A DNA stretch of 39,505 bases, from positions 1 through 39,505 of the forward strand of contig CAUJDH010000043.1 in NCBI GenBank assembly GCA_963169225.1, given 5' to 3'. Positions within the stretch are counted from its first letter, which is position 1. Each line of letters starts with the position of its first letter. Positions 1-11,172 of the stretch are shown here, one piece after another. Source of the stretch: Actinomycetota bacterium (GTDB lineage Bacteria; Actinomycetota; Actinomycetes; S36-B12; UBA10799). Below the pieces are notes generated by a model. The model worked only from the letters and a program-made list of their open reading frames with translations. It was not told the DNA's origin and did no database searches. Position numbers and translations under genes: made by a program.

Positions 1-82
1 AAATAGCTATAAGACCTAGAAAAATAAAGATCATTTTGCGCAGATCCGTGGTACTGAATGCAGTCGCGAGTGCTGTGAACAT
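1..82 (-). CDS. secY: Preprotein translocase subunit SecY, N-terminal fragment truncated by window edge
   Basis: Minus-strand translation from ATG at 82: MFTALATAFSTTDLRKMIFIFLGLIAI, a SecY-like N-terminus. It directly follows rplO, as in spc operons. Confidence 0.85.
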   Translation of the reverse strand, partial: MFTALATAFSTTDLRKMIFIFLGLIAI

Positions 83-91
83 TTGGCTAGT

Positions 92-550
92 TTATACCTC
101 TGTAGCCGAACCGCCGGCAGCTTCGATCTTGGATTTTGCACTTTCCGAGAAAGCGTTAGCCGAGACGTTCACCTTGACAGAAATATCGCCTGAACCGAGC
201 ACCTTGACGGGCTTGCCCTTGCGGACAGCTCCCGCTGCCACGAGGTCAGCAACGCTGACGTCGCCGCCATTCGGGAACAGCTTGTCAAGCGCAGCTACGC
301 TCACAACTTGGTAGGCAACCTTGTTTGGGCTCTTGAAGCCACGAAGCTTGGGCAGACGCATGTGCAGTGGAGTCTGACCACCTTCGAAACCTGCGGGTAC
401 CTGGTAACGAGCCTTCGTTCCCTTGGTACCGCGACCTGCAGTCTTGCCACGCTTACCTGCCTCACCACGGCCTACACGGACCTTGGACTTTTTGGCTCCT
501 TCGGCGGGACGTAGATGATGAACCTTGAGTGGATTTGAACTGTCAGTCAT
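92..550 (-). CDS. rplO: 50S ribosomal protein L15
   Basis: [40 protein letters not shown] motif; spc operon context. Confidence 0.97.
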   Translation of the reverse strand: MTDSSNPLKVHHLRPAEGAKKSKVRVGRGEAGKRGKTAGRGTKGTKARYQVPAGFEGGQTPLHMRLPKLRGFKSPNKVAYQVVSVAALDKLFPNGGDVSVADLVAAGAVRKGKPVKVLGSGDISVKVNVSANAFSESAKSKIEAAGGSATEV

Positions 551-552
551 AT

Positions 553-735
553 CTAGTCGACCTCCTCAACACGAATCAAGTGCGAAACCGCACGAATCAT
601 TCCACGGACCTCTGGGGTGTCTTGACGAACCGACGAGGCGCCGATTCGCTTGAGACCCAAGGACTTCAGTGTGGCGCGCTGCGAAGCAGTGCCACCAATC
701 GCGGACTTAGTTTGGGTAACTTTGACGTCGCTCAT
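553..735 (-). CDS. rpmD: 50S ribosomal protein L30
   Basis: [27 protein letters not shown]; order rpsE-rpmD-rplO. Confidence 0.96.
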   Translation of the reverse strand: MSDVKVTQTKSAIGGTASQRATLKSLGLKRIGASSVRQDTPEVRGMIRAVSHLIRVEEVD

Positions 736-737
736 GC

Positions 738-1370
738 TTAGGCCACCCCTCCAGCAACGGCTGCAGCCTCAGCTTCAGCCTTCTTCTGGTCAGCCTTGGC
801 TGCCTCACCGGCAGCTTGCGAACGCAACAGCGCTGCCGGAGCAACCTGATCCAACGGCAGACCACGACGGGCGGCTACCTCTTCTGGACGCTCGAGCATC
901 TGTAGCGCGGCAACAGTCGCGTGAACGATGTTGATTGCGTTGTCCGAACCCAGCGACTTCGACAGAACGTCGTGGATTCCGGCGCACTCAAGCACGGCAC
1001 GCACAGGTCCACCGGCGATCACACCGGTACCGGGTGAGGCTGGGCGCAGCAACACGATGCCGGCTGCCTTCTCGCCCAAGACCGGGTGAGGAATCGTTCC
1101 CTGAATACGGGGAACCGAGAAGAAGCTCTTCTTGGCTTCTTCTACACCCTTAGCGATAGCAGCGGGGACCTCTTTGGCCTTGCCGTAGCCAACACCTACG
1201 TGACCATCGCCATCACCGACAACAACCAAAGCGGTAAAGCTGAACCGACGTCCACCCTTGACCACCTTGGAGACACGGTTGATCGCAACAACGCGCTCAA
1301 TGTGGTTACTCTTCTCAGCACCACCGCGACCTTTGTTACCGTCGCGGCGCTCCTGGCGCTGTCCTGCCAT
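738..1370 (-). CDS. rpsE: 30S ribosomal protein S5
   Basis: [47 protein letters not shown]. Confidence 0.98.
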   Translation of the reverse strand: MAGQRQERRDGNKGRGGAEKSNHIERVVAINRVSKVVKGGRRFSFTALVVVGDGDGHVGVGYGKAKEVPAAIAKGVEEAKKSFFSVPRIQGTIPHPVLGEKAAGIVLLRPASPGTGVIAGGPVRAVLECAGIHDVLSKSLGSDNAINIVHATVAALQMLERPEEVAARRGLPLDQVAPAALLRSQAAGEAAKADQKKAEAEAAAVAGGVA

Positions 1371-1419
1371 GTTTCCTCTTCCCTCTAAAAGTAAATCTGT
1401 TTAAGGATCTAGCCCGTGG

Positions 1420-1800
1420 CTAGAAGTCCAAGCCTGCCTCGCGAGCAGCATCAGCTACTGCAGCGATACGACCGTGGTACTTGAATCCACCGCGGTCGAA
1501 CACGACGGCTTCTACACCGGCATCCTTCGCACGCTTCGCAACCAACTCGCCAACCTTCGTCGACTTTGCGGTCTTGTCTCCATCCAAGGAACGAACATCT
1601 GACTCCAGCGTAGACGCCGAGGCCAAAGTCTTTCCGGCGGTGTCGTCGATCACCTGTGCCTCGATGTGGCGTGCCGAACGGAACACCACCAAACGAGGAC
1701 GCGAGGCGGTACCCGAAACGTTCTTGCGAACGCGCTGGTGACGACGGATCCGGGATGTTGACTTCTTGGTGCCGGAACCAATCTTCTGTGAGACTGCCAT
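1420..1800 (-). CDS. rplR: 50S ribosomal protein L18
   Basis: [36 protein letters not shown]-terminal [26 protein letters not shown]. Confidence 0.98.
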   Translation of the reverse strand: MAVSQKIGSGTKKSTSRIRRHQRVRKNVSGTASRPRLVVFRSARHIEAQVIDDTAGKTLASASTLESDVRSLDGDKTAKSTKVGELVAKRAKDAGVEAVVFDRGGFKYHGRIAAVADAAREAGLDF

Positions 1801-1802
1801 GG

Positions 1803-2342
1803 CTACTTACCTGCCTTTCCGGCCTTGCGGCGAATGTGCTCGCCTTCGTACTTAACACCCTTGGCTTTGTAGGGGTCAGGCTTGCGGAGCTTGCGGATGT
1901 TAGCTGCAACCTCGCCCACCTTCTGCTTGTCGATTCCCTCAACCGAGAACTTGGTCGGCGACTCGACAACGAACTTGATGCCCTCTGGTGCATCAACCTG
2001 GATCGGGTGGCTGTAGCCGAGGCTCAGCTCAAGTCCCGCACCCTTGTTCTGTACGCGGTAACCAGTACCGGAAACCTCAAGCTTCTTGACGTAGCCCTCG
2101 GAGACACCGACCACCATGTTGTTGACCAAGGTGCGCGACAGACCATGGAGGGCCTTGTTACGACGCTCGTCATTCGGGCGTGAAACCTGGATCGAACCAT
2201 CTTCGTTGGCCTCGACCGTAATCGGCTCGGACACCGTGAGGTTCAAAGTTCCCTTGGGGCCAGTGACAGTAACGTCCTGACCTGCAATATCAACCTTTAC
2301 GCCGCTGGGAAGGGCGATTGGCAGACGTCCAATACGTGACAT
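1803..2342 (-). CDS. rplF: 50S ribosomal protein L6
   Basis: [15 protein letters not shown]...; C-terminal [24 protein letters not shown]. Confidence 0.98.
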   Translation of the reverse strand: MSRIGRLPIALPSGVKVDIAGQDVTVTGPKGTLNLTVSEPITVEANEDGSIQVSRPNDERRNKALHGLSRTLVNNMVVGVSEGYVKKLEVSGTGYRVQNKGAGLELSLGYSHPIQVDAPEGIKFVVESPTKFSVEGIDKQKVGEVAANIRKLRKPDPYKAKGVKYEGEHIRRKAGKAGK

Positions 2343-2351
2343 GTCTTCCCC

Positions 2352-2750
2352 TTACCAAACGTAGGCGAGGACTTCCCCACCCACGCCTTTCTGCTCAGCT
2401 TGGCGGTCAGTTAGCAGTCCCGACGAGGTCGAGATGATCGCGATTCCGAGTCCACCCAGAACCTTCGGCATGCCGGTGCTCTTTGCGTATACACGCAGAC
2501 CTGGCTTGCTCACACGGCGAAGTCCGGCAATCGAACGCTCACGGGTGGGGCCGTACTTCATCTCCACCTTGAGGGTCTTGCCAACCTCAGCTTCTTCAAC
2601 ACTCACACCAGCGATGTAGCCCTGCTCGACGAGGATGTTTGCGATTCCCTCTTTGAGCTTGGAATACGGCATAGGCACGTCATCGTGGTATGCGGTGTTC
2701 GCGTTGCGCAGACGCGTCAGCATGTCTGCGATCGGATCGGTCATTGTCAT
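2352..2750 (-). CDS. rpsH: 30S ribosomal protein S8
   Basis: [38 protein letters not shown]. Confidence 0.98.
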   Translation of the reverse strand: MTMTDPIADMLTRLRNANTAYHDDVPMPYSKLKEGIANILVEQGYIAGVSVEEAEVGKTLKVEMKYGPTRERSIAGLRRVSKPGLRVYAKSTGMPKVLGGLGIAIISTSSGLLTDRQAEQKGVGGEVLAYVW

Positions 2751-2863
2751 TTGGCCATCGGCCTCTCTCGCTGCGGTTTCCTTGTCTGGCTCCGTTGAGC
2801 CGGAAGGACCTTCAGCGTCTAGTCGCTTGAAGTATGTATGGGAAGTTGTGGGGATGCCCCGGG

Positions 2864-3049
2864 TTACCAGGACGACTTGGTGACGCCAGGAAGCTCACCG
2901 CGGTGAGCCATCTCGCGCAAGCAAATGCGGCACAAGCCGAACTTGCGGTACACCGAGTGCGGACGTCCACAGCGTTGGCAACGGGTGTAAGCGCGAACCT
3001 TGAACTTCGGCTTACGATTCGACTTCTCAATCAGAGCTTTTTTAGCCAT
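2864..3049 (-). CDS. rpsN: 30S ribosomal protein S14 type Z (zinc-binding)
   Basis: 61 aa; [38 protein letters not shown] with a four-Cys Zn motif. Confidence 0.97.
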   Translation of the reverse strand: MAKKALIEKSNRKPKFKVRAYTRCQRCGRPHSVYRKFGLCRICLREMAHRGELPGVTKSSW

Positions 3050-3051
3050 TT

Positions 3052-3615
3052 TTAGTTCTCCTTGAATGGGAAGCCGAGCTTACGCAGAAGCGCACGTCCC
3101 TCGTCGTCGTTGCTGGCAGTGGTCACGACCGTGATGTCCATTCCGCGGGTGCGGTCGATCTTGTCTGGATCGATCTCGGGGAACATGACCTGCTCGTTGA
3201 TGCCGAATGTGTAGTTGCCGTTGCCATCGAACTGCTTAGGCGATAGACCACGGAAGTCACGGATACGCGGAAGTGCGATCGACAGCAGACGATCCAGGAA
3301 CTCCCACATGTGGTCGCCACGAAGCGTCGAGTGGGCGCCAATTGGCTGTCCCTCACGCAGCTTGAACTGAGCGATCGACTTGCGAGCGCGGGTCACGACT
3401 GGCTTCTGACCAGTGATCGTGGCCAAGTCGCGCACGGCACCGTCAATCAGCTTGGAGTCGCGAGCTGCGTCACCAACACCAGTGTTGACAACAACCTTCA
3501 CAACACCCGGAACCTGCATCGCGTTCTCAAGCTCAAGTTCAGTCTTAAGTGCGTCGCGGATCTCCGTGTTGTAACGCTCTTTCAGCCTTGGTACGGCTGG
3601 TGCCTCAACAGTCAT
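3052..3615 (-). CDS. rplE: 50S ribosomal protein L5
   Basis: [14 protein letters not shown]...[21 protein letters not shown]. Confidence 0.98.
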   Translation of the reverse strand: MTVEAPAVPRLKERYNTEIRDALKTELELENAMQVPGVVKVVVNTGVGDAARDSKLIDGAVRDLATITGQKPVVTRARKSIAQFKLREGQPIGAHSTLRGDHMWEFLDRLLSIALPRIRDFRGLSPKQFDGNGNYTFGINEQVMFPEIDPDKIDRTRGMDITVVTTASNDDEGRALLRKLGFPFKEN

Positions 3616-3917
3616 TAGTCTTCCTTCTTCTTACTCTTCGACTTCTTGTCCGAGTCGTCCTTCTTATCGGACTTCTTGGAGTCGGAGTCGATCAGCTTCA
3701 CATTCGAGATGTGTAGCGGTGCCTCGCGCTTGACGATGCCACCTTGCTGGTTGTCCTTCTCTTGGCCGGCCTTGGTGTGACGCGTAACAGCGTTCACGCC
3801 CTCAACGAGCACACGATTTTCTTCAGGAATGGTCTTGATGACCTTGCCCTTGAGACCCTTGTCCTTGCCAGCGATGACGAGAACTTGGTCTCCGGTGCGG
3901 ATCTTGGTCTTAGCCAT
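3615..3917 (-). CDS. rplX: 50S ribosomal protein L24 with Lys/Asp/Ser-rich C-terminal tail
   Basis: [38 protein letters not shown]. Confidence 0.97.
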   Translation of the reverse strand: MAKTKIRTGDQVLVIAGKDKGLKGKVIKTIPEENRVLVEGVNAVTRHTKAGQEKDNQQGGIVKREAPLHISNVKLIDSDSKKSDKKDDSDKKSKSKKKED

Positions 3918-4286
3918 TTAGAGCACCTCCGGAGCAAGCGAAACGATCTTCATGAAGCGCTTATCACGAAGCTCGCGACCAACCGGTCCGAAGATACGCG
4001 TACCGCGTGGCTCGCCGTCACCCTTGAGAATCACAGCAGCGTTCTCGTCAAAGCGAATGTACGAACCGTCGGGACGACGGGTCTCCTTCTTGGTGCGAAC
4101 GATGACTGCCTGGACGACTTCACCCTTTTTGACGTTGCCGCCAGGGATCGCATCCTTGACCGTTGCCACAATCTTGTCGCCGATTCCGGCGTAGCGACGG
4201 CCAGAGCCACCGAGCACACGAATGCACAGCAGTTCTTTAGCACCAGTGTTATCAGCCACTGGGAGGCGTGATTCTTGCTGGATCAC
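3918..4286 (-). CDS. rplN: 50S ribosomal protein L14
   Basis: [37 protein letters not shown]. Confidence 0.98.
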   Translation of the reverse strand: MIQQESRLPVADNTGAKELLCIRVLGGSGRRYAGIGDKIVATVKDAIPGGNVKKGEVVQAVIVRTKKETRRPDGSYIRFDENAAVILKGDGEPRGTRIFGPVGRELRDKRFMKIVSLAPEVL

Positions 4287-4576
4287 TTGGCCTTCTCCAA
4301 AATCTCTACTACGCGCCAGCGCTTTGTCGCTGACAACGGACGGGTCTCCATAAGAAGAACGCGGTCGCCTACGCCACAGCTGTTCTCCTCGTCATGTGCC
4401 TTGAGGCGGCTCGTGCGACGAACAACCTTGCCGTACATGGCGTGCTTGAAGCGGTCTTCAACGGCGACGACGACGGTCTTGTCCATCTTGTCGCTGACAA
4501 CGAGTCCTTCACGAACCTTGCGGTAGCCGCGCTCGTCGGTGGTTGCCTTAGCCTCGGTCTGAGTTGATTCGCTCAT
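4283..4576 (-). CDS. rpsQ: 30S ribosomal protein S17
   Basis: [55 protein letters not shown]. Confidence 0.97.
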   Translation of the reverse strand: MSESTQTEAKATTDERGYRKVREGLVVSDKMDKTVVVAVEDRFKHAMYGKVVRRTSRLKAHDEENSCGVGDRVLLMETRPLSATKRWRVVEILEKAK

Positions 4577-4578
4577 GC

Positions 4579-4842
4579 TTAGGCTCCCTTCTCGTCTTCG
4601 TCTGTTGATGCGTCTGCTTCGACTCCGTCAGCCTCGATAATGCCGAGCTCGCGCTCACGCATGATCGTGTACAGACGGGCGATCTCGCGGCGAACCTGAC
4701 GCAAACGTGCGTGGTTGTCCAACTGGCCGGTAGCCGACTGGAACCGCAGATTGAACAGTTCTTCTTTGTTCTCTGTCAGCCGAGTTTGCAGTGCAAAATC
4801 GTCCAGCTCACGGAGTTCAGTGGTCGTGGTCATTGCAGCCAT
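4579..4842 (-). CDS. rpmC: 50S ribosomal protein L29
   Basis: [59 protein letters not shown]. Confidence 0.96.
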   Translation of the reverse strand: MAAMTTTTELRELDDFALQTRLTENKEELFNLRFQSATGQLDNHARLRQVRREIARLYTIMRERELGIIEADGVEADASTDEDEKGA

Positions 4843-5261
4843 TAGTCTTCAGCCACCTCTCGTCGTACGATCCGGCACTTCATCGGCAGCTTGTGCATGG
4901 CGCGGGTTAGCGCTTCACGAGCGGTCTTCTCGTCCGGGTAGCTCAGTTCGAACATGACGCGGCCTGGCTTGACGTTGGCCACCCACCACTCGGGAGATCC
5001 CTTACCGGAACCCATGCGAGTTTCTGCTGGCTTCTTGGTCAGTGGGCGATCCGGGTAGATCGTGATCCAGACCTTTCCGCCTCGCTTGATATGACGGGTC
5101 ATGGCAATACGAGCGGCCTCAATCTGACGGTTCGTCACATATGCCGGCTCGAGTGCCTGGAGTCCCCAGTCACCAAAGTTCACATTGGTACCGCCCTTAG
5201 CTGCACCAGTCCGCTTGGGGTGATGCTGCTTGCGGTACTTGACCTTGCGTGGAATCAACAT
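4842..5261 (-). CDS. rplP: 50S ribosomal protein L16
   Basis: [71 protein letters not shown]. Confidence 0.98.
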   Translation of the reverse strand: MLIPRKVKYRKQHHPKRTGAAKGGTNVNFGDWGLQALEPAYVTNRQIEAARIAMTRHIKRGGKVWITIYPDRPLTKKPAETRMGSGKGSPEWWVANVKPGRVMFELSYPDEKTAREALTRAMHKLPMKCRIVRREVAED

Positions 5262-5264
5262 GTC

Positions 5265-6170
5265 TTATGCACCTGCCTCAGTTGCTGCTGCTTCTGCTGC
5301 AGCGGTTGCTTCGCCAGCCGGAGCCTCGACTGCTGCGGCAGCTTCCTTAGCTACACCAGGAGCCTCGGCCGCTACCTCGCGGGAATCTGCACCGCGACCA
5401 CCTGAGCCACGATTGTCGCCACGGTCATCACGACGCGGGCCACGGCCACGGCCGTCACGACGGCGTCCGCCACCCATGCTGGCTTGACGGTTCTTACGCT
5501 CAGCCTGCTGCTTCTCTCGCTCCTTCTTGTCAGTCGACACCTCGCCGTGGTAAACCCACACCTTGACGCCAATGCGACCGAAGGTGGTGTGCGACTCGAA
5601 GAAGCCGTAATCAATGTCTGCGCGGAGCGTGTGCAATGGCACGCGACCCTCGCGGTAGAACTCGGTACGCGACATTTCGGCGCCACCCAGACGACCCGAC
5701 ACCTGGATTCGGATGCCCTGTGCACCACCGCGCATTGCCGACTGCATCGCCTTGCGCATTGCGCGACGGAACGACACCCGGCTTGCGAGCTGCTCGGCAA
5801 CACCTTGTGCGACGAGCTGCGCGTCAACCTCGGGGTTCTTGACCTCGATGATGTTGAGCTGCACTTGCTTGCCGGTGAGGTTCTCAAGGTCGGCGCGAAT
5901 ACGCTCAGCCTCGGCGCCACGGCGACCGATCACGATGCCTGGACGGGCGGTGTAAAGGTCGATGCGAACACGCTCACGCGTACGCTCGATCTCTACCTTG
6001 GAGATGCCTGCGCGCTCCATGCCCTGGGACATGAGCTTGCGGATCTCTACATCCTCTTTGACGTAGTCGCTGTAACGCTGACCTGGCTTGGAGCTGTCAG
6101 CGAACCAACGTGACGCGAAGTCAGTCGAGATGCCGAGGCGGAAGCCATGCGGATTGATCTTTTGACCCAT
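5265..6170 (-). CDS. rpsC: 30S ribosomal protein S3 with low-complexity C-terminal extension
   Basis: [26 protein letters not shown]...; KH-domain [13 protein letters not shown]. Confidence 0.98.
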   Translation of the reverse strand: MGQKINPHGFRLGISTDFASRWFADSSKPGQRYSDYVKEDVEIRKLMSQGMERAGISKVEIERTRERVRIDLYTARPGIVIGRRGAEAERIRADLENLTGKQVQLNIIEVKNPEVDAQLVAQGVAEQLASRVSFRRAMRKAMQSAMRGGAQGIRIQVSGRLGGAEMSRTEFYREGRVPLHTLRADIDYGFFESHTTFGRIGVKVWVYHGEVSTDKKEREKQQAERKNRQASMGGGRRRDGRGRGPRRDDRGDNRGSGGRGADSREVAAEAPGVAKEAAAAVEAPAGEATAAAEAAATEAGA

Positions 6171-6178
6171 GGTTCTAC

Positions 6179-6532
6179 CTACTTCCCTGCCTCAGCGAGC
6201 TCTGGCTCGCCGACGACTATCGTGATGTGGCTTGTACGCTTACGGATCCTCGACGCACGGCCCTGGGCACGCGGACGGAATCGCTTCATGGTGGGACCCT
6301 CGTCGACGCGAGCCTCGAGCACGAGAAGGTCATCCTCGTTGAGTCCGTCGTTGTTGACCGCGTTGGCAATCGCGCTGTCGAGCACCTTGCCTACTGGTTC
6401 GCTAGCACCCTGCGGCGCGAACCGCAGAATTGCCTGCGCTTCTGCCACTGGCAACCCACGAACGAGGTCCACCACACGGCGAGCCTTCATGGGGGTGACG
6501 CGGACGAACCGCGCTTGAGCCCTGGCTTCCAT
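6179..6532 (-). CDS. rplV: 50S ribosomal protein L22
   Basis: [52 protein letters not shown]. Confidence 0.97.
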   Translation of the reverse strand: MEARAQARFVRVTPMKARRVVDLVRGLPVAEAQAILRFAPQGASEPVGKVLDSAIANAVNNDGLNEDDLLVLEARVDEGPTMKRFRPRAQGRASRIRKRTSHITIVVGEPELAEAGK

Positions 6533-6599
6533 CGCTATCCCTACCTGTCTTGTTTCTTGAGTCTTCTAAAAACTGTTGTCTTGTTTGTGTCCAAGCGCT

Positions 6600-6881
6600 T
6601 TAGCCGCGCTTGGCCTTACGGTCGTCCTTGATGTGACCTTTGAAGGTACGAGTTGGGGCAAACTCGCCCAACTTGTGACCGACCATGTTCTCGGAGATGA
6701 ACACCGGAACGTGCTTACGACCATCGTGAACGGCGAGGGTGTGACCCAACATTGCCGGCACGATCATCGAACGGCGCGACCATGTCTTGATGACATTGTG
6801 CGTGCCCTTCTCGTTCTGAGCATCAACCTTCTTCATGAGGCTGTCGTCCACAAAGGGACCCTTTTTCAAGCTACGTGGCAT
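6600..6881 (-). CDS. rpsS: 30S ribosomal protein S19
   Basis: [48 protein letters not shown]. Confidence 0.98.
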   Translation of the reverse strand: MPRSLKKGPFVDDSLMKKVDAQNEKGTHNVIKTWSRRSMIVPAMLGHTLAVHDGRKHVPVFISENMVGHKLGEFAPTRTFKGHIKDDRKAKRG

Positions 6882-6891
6882 CTTCTATTCC

Positions 6892-7728
6892 CTACCGCTT
6901 CTTACCGGTCTTACGACGGCGAACGATGTACTTGCTGCTGGCCTTGTTCTTATTACGGGTACGACCCTCTGGCTTACCGTTCGGGTTCACCGGATGGCGA
7001 CCACCAGAAGTCTTACCTTCACCACCACCGTGCGGGTGATCGACCGGGTTCATCACAACACCGCGAACGGTTGGGCGCTTGCCCTTCCAACGCATACGTC
7101 CTGCTTTACCCCAGTTGATGTTCGATTGAGAGGCGTTTCCGACCTCACCAATCGTGGCGCGGCAACGAAGATCAACATTGCGGATCTCACCAGATGGCAA
7201 ACGCAGCTGGGCGTAGGGACCATCCTTAGCGACGAGCTGGATGCTCGAGCCGGCCGAACGAGCCAGCTTGGCACCGCCACCAGGGCGAAGCTCGACGGAG
7301 TGGATCACGGTACCGGTCGGGATGTTGCGCATCGGCAGGTTATTACCTGGCTTGATGTCAGCATTCGGTCCGGTCTCAACGATCATTCCCTGCTTCAGAC
7401 CTTGCGGGGCGATGATGTAACGCTTATCGCCATCGAAGTAGTGAAGCAGCGCAATGTAGGCGGTGCGGTTGGGGTCGTACTCAATATGTGCGACCTTGGC
7501 CTGTACGCCGTCCTTGTCATTGCGACGGAAGTCGATCACGCGATAAGCGCGCTTGTGTCCGCCACCTTGGTGCCTGGTCATGATGCGGCCGGAGTTGTTA
7601 CGGCCGCCCTTCTTAGGCAGAGGGCGTACAAGCGACTTCTCTGGCGTCGAACGTGTGACCTCGGCAAAGTCCGAGACGCTCGAGCCACGACGACCTGGCG
7701 TCGTCGGCTTATACTTTCGGGTTCCCAT
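6892..7728 (-). CDS. rplB: 50S ribosomal protein L2
   Basis: [21 protein letters not shown]...; [33 protein letters not shown]. Confidence 0.99.
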   Translation of the reverse strand: MGTRKYKPTTPGRRGSSVSDFAEVTRSTPEKSLVRPLPKKGGRNNSGRIMTRHQGGGHKRAYRVIDFRRNDKDGVQAKVAHIEYDPNRTAYIALLHYFDGDKRYIIAPQGLKQGMIVETGPNADIKPGNNLPMRNIPTGTVIHSVELRPGGGAKLARSAGSSIQLVAKDGPYAQLRLPSGEIRNVDLRCRATIGEVGNASQSNINWGKAGRMRWKGKRPTVRGVVMNPVDHPHGGGEGKTSGGRHPVNPNGKPEGRTRNKNKASSKYIVRRRKTGKKR

Positions 7729-7757
7729 GATTAGTCCTTAAGATCAATCCAGACGCG

Positions 7758-8060
7758 CTATGCGACCGGACCTCCGAAGATGTCGATTCTCTCGCCCTGT
7801 TGCACAGTGACAACAGCGCGCTTGCTGGAGGCACGTGAGCCGTATCCGTGACGGGTACGGACTCGCTTGCCTTTGCGGTTGAGGGTGTTGACGCCGGTTA
7901 CGTGAACGCCAAATGCCTCTTCGACCGCGATCTTGATTTGGGTCTTATTGGCATCCGGGTGCACGACGAACGTGTACTTGTTCTCGTCGAGGAGTGCATA
8001 GCTCTTCTCAGAGACGACCGGTGCGAGCAGGATGTCGCGTGGGTTGGCTACCTTCGCCAT
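7758..8060 (-). CDS. rplW: 50S ribosomal protein L23
   Basis: [44 protein letters not shown]. Confidence 0.97.
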   Translation of the reverse strand: MAKVANPRDILLAPVVSEKSYALLDENKYTFVVHPDANKTQIKIAVEEAFGVHVTGVNTLNRKGKRVRTRHGYGSRASSKRAVVTVQQGERIDIFGGPVA

Positions 8061-8062
8061 GA

Positions 8063-8728
8063 TTACTCACCATCCTTTTCGTCAGTCTTCTTCGCCTTGG
8101 CAACACCAGCACGGTTGACGAATGTCTCGAGTGCGTCGGCGGTGAACACCACATCGTCGTTCACTAGAACGTCGTAGCTGTTGAGCTGCTCTGGGGCGAG
8201 AATGTGAACACCGTCAATGTTGCGAACGGACTTCCACGTCGTGGTGTCGGCCAGTTCGGCGACCAGCAGAACCTTCGGGTTCTCACTCACAGCTGCCAGT
8301 GCGGCAACTGCTGCCTTGGTCGAAGGTGTCTCACCGTCGACAACGCTCTTGATCACGTGAACGCGATCGTTGCGTGCGCGATCGGTAAGGGCTCCACGGA
8401 GAGCGGCAGCCTTCATCTTCTTAGGCGTGCGCTGTTCATAGTTGCGCGGCACTGGACCGTGTACGACTCCACCGCCAGCAAACTGTGGGGCGCGAGTCGA
8501 ACCCTGACGGGCGCGGCCGGTTCCCTTTTGCTTGTATGGCTTGGCGCCACCACCACGGACTTCGGCGCGAGTCTTAGTCTTGGCCGTACCCTGGCGAGCA
8601 GCAGCAAGCTGAGCAACAACGACTTGGTGGATCAACGGAACGTTAACCTGCACGTCGAAGATCGACTCCGGCAACTCGACGCTGCCGTCCTTCTTGCCAG
8701 CTGCGGTAAGCACATCAACTTTAGCCAT
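8063..8728 (-). CDS. rplD: 50S ribosomal protein L4
   Basis: [63 protein letters not shown]. Confidence 0.98.
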   Translation of the reverse strand: MAKVDVLTAAGKKDGSVELPESIFDVQVNVPLIHQVVVAQLAAARQGTAKTKTRAEVRGGGAKPYKQKGTGRARQGSTRAPQFAGGGVVHGPVPRNYEQRTPKKMKAAALRGALTDRARNDRVHVIKSVVDGETPSTKAAVAALAAVSENPKVLLVAELADTTTWKSVRNIDGVHILAPEQLNSYDVLVNDDVVFTADALETFVNRAGVAKAKKTDEKDGE

Positions 8729-9375
8729 TATGCGCTCCTCTTCACTGCGTTACGAACCATGACGATTCCGCCCTTGGGGCCAGGAACTGCGCCCTTGACC
8801 AGGAGCAGACCCTTGTCCGCGTCGACGGCCACAATCTCGAGGTTCTGAACCGTGTGACGGGCTTGACCCATACGACCGGCCATGCGAGTTCCCTTGAACA
8901 CGCGACCTGGGGTGGCACATGCGCCAATCGAACCTGGCTTGCGGTGAATCTTGTGGGCACCGTGACCGGCAGGACCACCGTGGAAGCCGTGACGCTTCAT
9001 GACGCCGGCATAACCGCGTCCCTTGGTGGTTCCGGTGACGTCGACCTCTTGGCCAGCCTCGAACAAGTCGGGACCAAGAGTCTGGCCTACCTCGTACTCG
9101 GAAGCATCGTCAGTGCGAATCTCTGCTACAAAGCGCTTGGGTGCAGTACCGGCTTTAGCGAAGTGTCCAGCCATCGGCTGGGTGACCTTGCGCGTCGCGA
9201 TCTCGCCAAACCCGATCTGAACTGCCGAGTAGCCGTCAACCTCTGGCGTGCGAACCTGCGTCACTGCGCATGGTCCAGCCTCGATCACGGTTACCGGCAC
9301 AACGCGGTTTGCGTCATCCCAGACCTGAGTCATGCCGAGCTTGCGGCCCAACACGCCCTTTACGTTCTTAGTCAT
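8728..9375 (-). CDS. rplC: 50S ribosomal protein L3
   Basis: [79 protein letters not shown]. Confidence 0.98.
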   Translation of the reverse strand: MTKNVKGVLGRKLGMTQVWDDANRVVPVTVIEAGPCAVTQVRTPEVDGYSAVQIGFGEIATRKVTQPMAGHFAKAGTAPKRFVAEIRTDDASEYEVGQTLGPDLFEAGQEVDVTGTTKGRGYAGVMKRHGFHGGPAGHGAHKIHRKPGSIGACATPGRVFKGTRMAGRMGQARHTVQNLEIVAVDADKGLLLVKGAVPGPKGGIVMVRNAVKRSA

Positions 9376-9392
9376 CTCAAAAGTCCTACTCG

Positions 9393-9701
9393 CTAGAGCT
9401 TGATCTCGATATCGACACCAGCTGGAAGATCCAGGTGCATCAAGGAATCAACCGTCTTAGGGGTTGGGTCCAGGATGTCGATAAGTCGTTTGTGCGTGCG
9501 CATCTCGAAGTGCTCACGGCTGTCCTTGTACTTGTGCGGAGAACGAATAACGCAGTACACGTTCTTCTCGGTTGGCAGCGGCACAGGCCCTGCAATTTGC
9601 GCACCAGTCTTAGTGACCGTATCGACGATCTTCTTCGCCGAAGTATCGATCACTTCGTGGTCATAGGCCTTGAGCCTAATGCGGATCTTCTGTCCCGCCA
9701 T
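9393..9701 (-). CDS. rpsJ: 30S ribosomal protein S10
   Basis: [74 protein letters not shown]. Confidence 0.99.
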   Translation of the reverse strand: MAGQKIRIRLKAYDHEVIDTSAKKIVDTVTKTGAQIAGPVPLPTEKNVYCVIRSPHKYKDSREHFEMRTHKRLIDILDPTPKTVDSLMHLDLPAGVDIEIKL

Positions 9702-9753
9702 GGCTTCTCTGTCCTCCGCTGTCGGTATTGCTTCTCTTGGTTTGAAGTTCTTC

Positions 9754-9778
9754 CGAGTCAGACCTGATGTCCGACTCG
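9754..9778 (-). promoter_or_regulatory. Hairpin in rpsJ (S10 operon) 5' leader
   Basis: Minus-strand RNA CGAGTCGGAC-ATCAG-GTCTGACTCG: 10-bp stem with one G-U pair, in the 147-nt tuf-rpsJ gap. Confidence 0.45.
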
Positions 9779-9803
9779 AGGAGCTCCCTGGGGAGACCCT
9801 GTT

Positions 9804-9841
9804 GGTTGGGTGCTAGTCATAGTGGCGACTAGCACCCAACC
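9804..9841 (-). terminator. Strong hairpin just downstream of tuf stop; candidate terminator or attenuator without U-tract
   Basis: Perfect 15-bp inverted repeat GGTTGGGTGCTAGTC(9804-9818)/GACTAGCACCCAACC(9827-9841), 8-nt loop, starting 7 nt after the tuf stop codon. Confidence 0.65.
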
Positions 9842-9848
9842 CAAGGTG

Positions 9849-11039
<1,191 letters not shown>

Positions 11040-11075
11040 GAGTAGCCTCCTATGAGCTGTCGTTTCTTACGTTCC

Positions 11076-11092
11076 CACTTGACCTTCAAGTG
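11076..11092 (-). promoter_or_regulatory. Small hairpin in tuf 5' leader
   Basis: CACTTGA-CCT-TCAAGTG inverted repeat in the 133-nt fusA-tuf intergenic region. Confidence 0.3.
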
Positions 11093-11172
11093 AGCTTTTC
11101 TTACTTGTTTATTTGTTTCGGTCTTGCACTCAATCCCCAGCCTGACTGCGACTAGAACTTGAGAAGTTTTAC

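Noticed and set aside
6835-7734. 299-aa plus-strand ORF antisense to rplB
   Set aside because: Shadow ORF opposite L2; low-complexity Thr/Val-rich translation with no plausible start signals.
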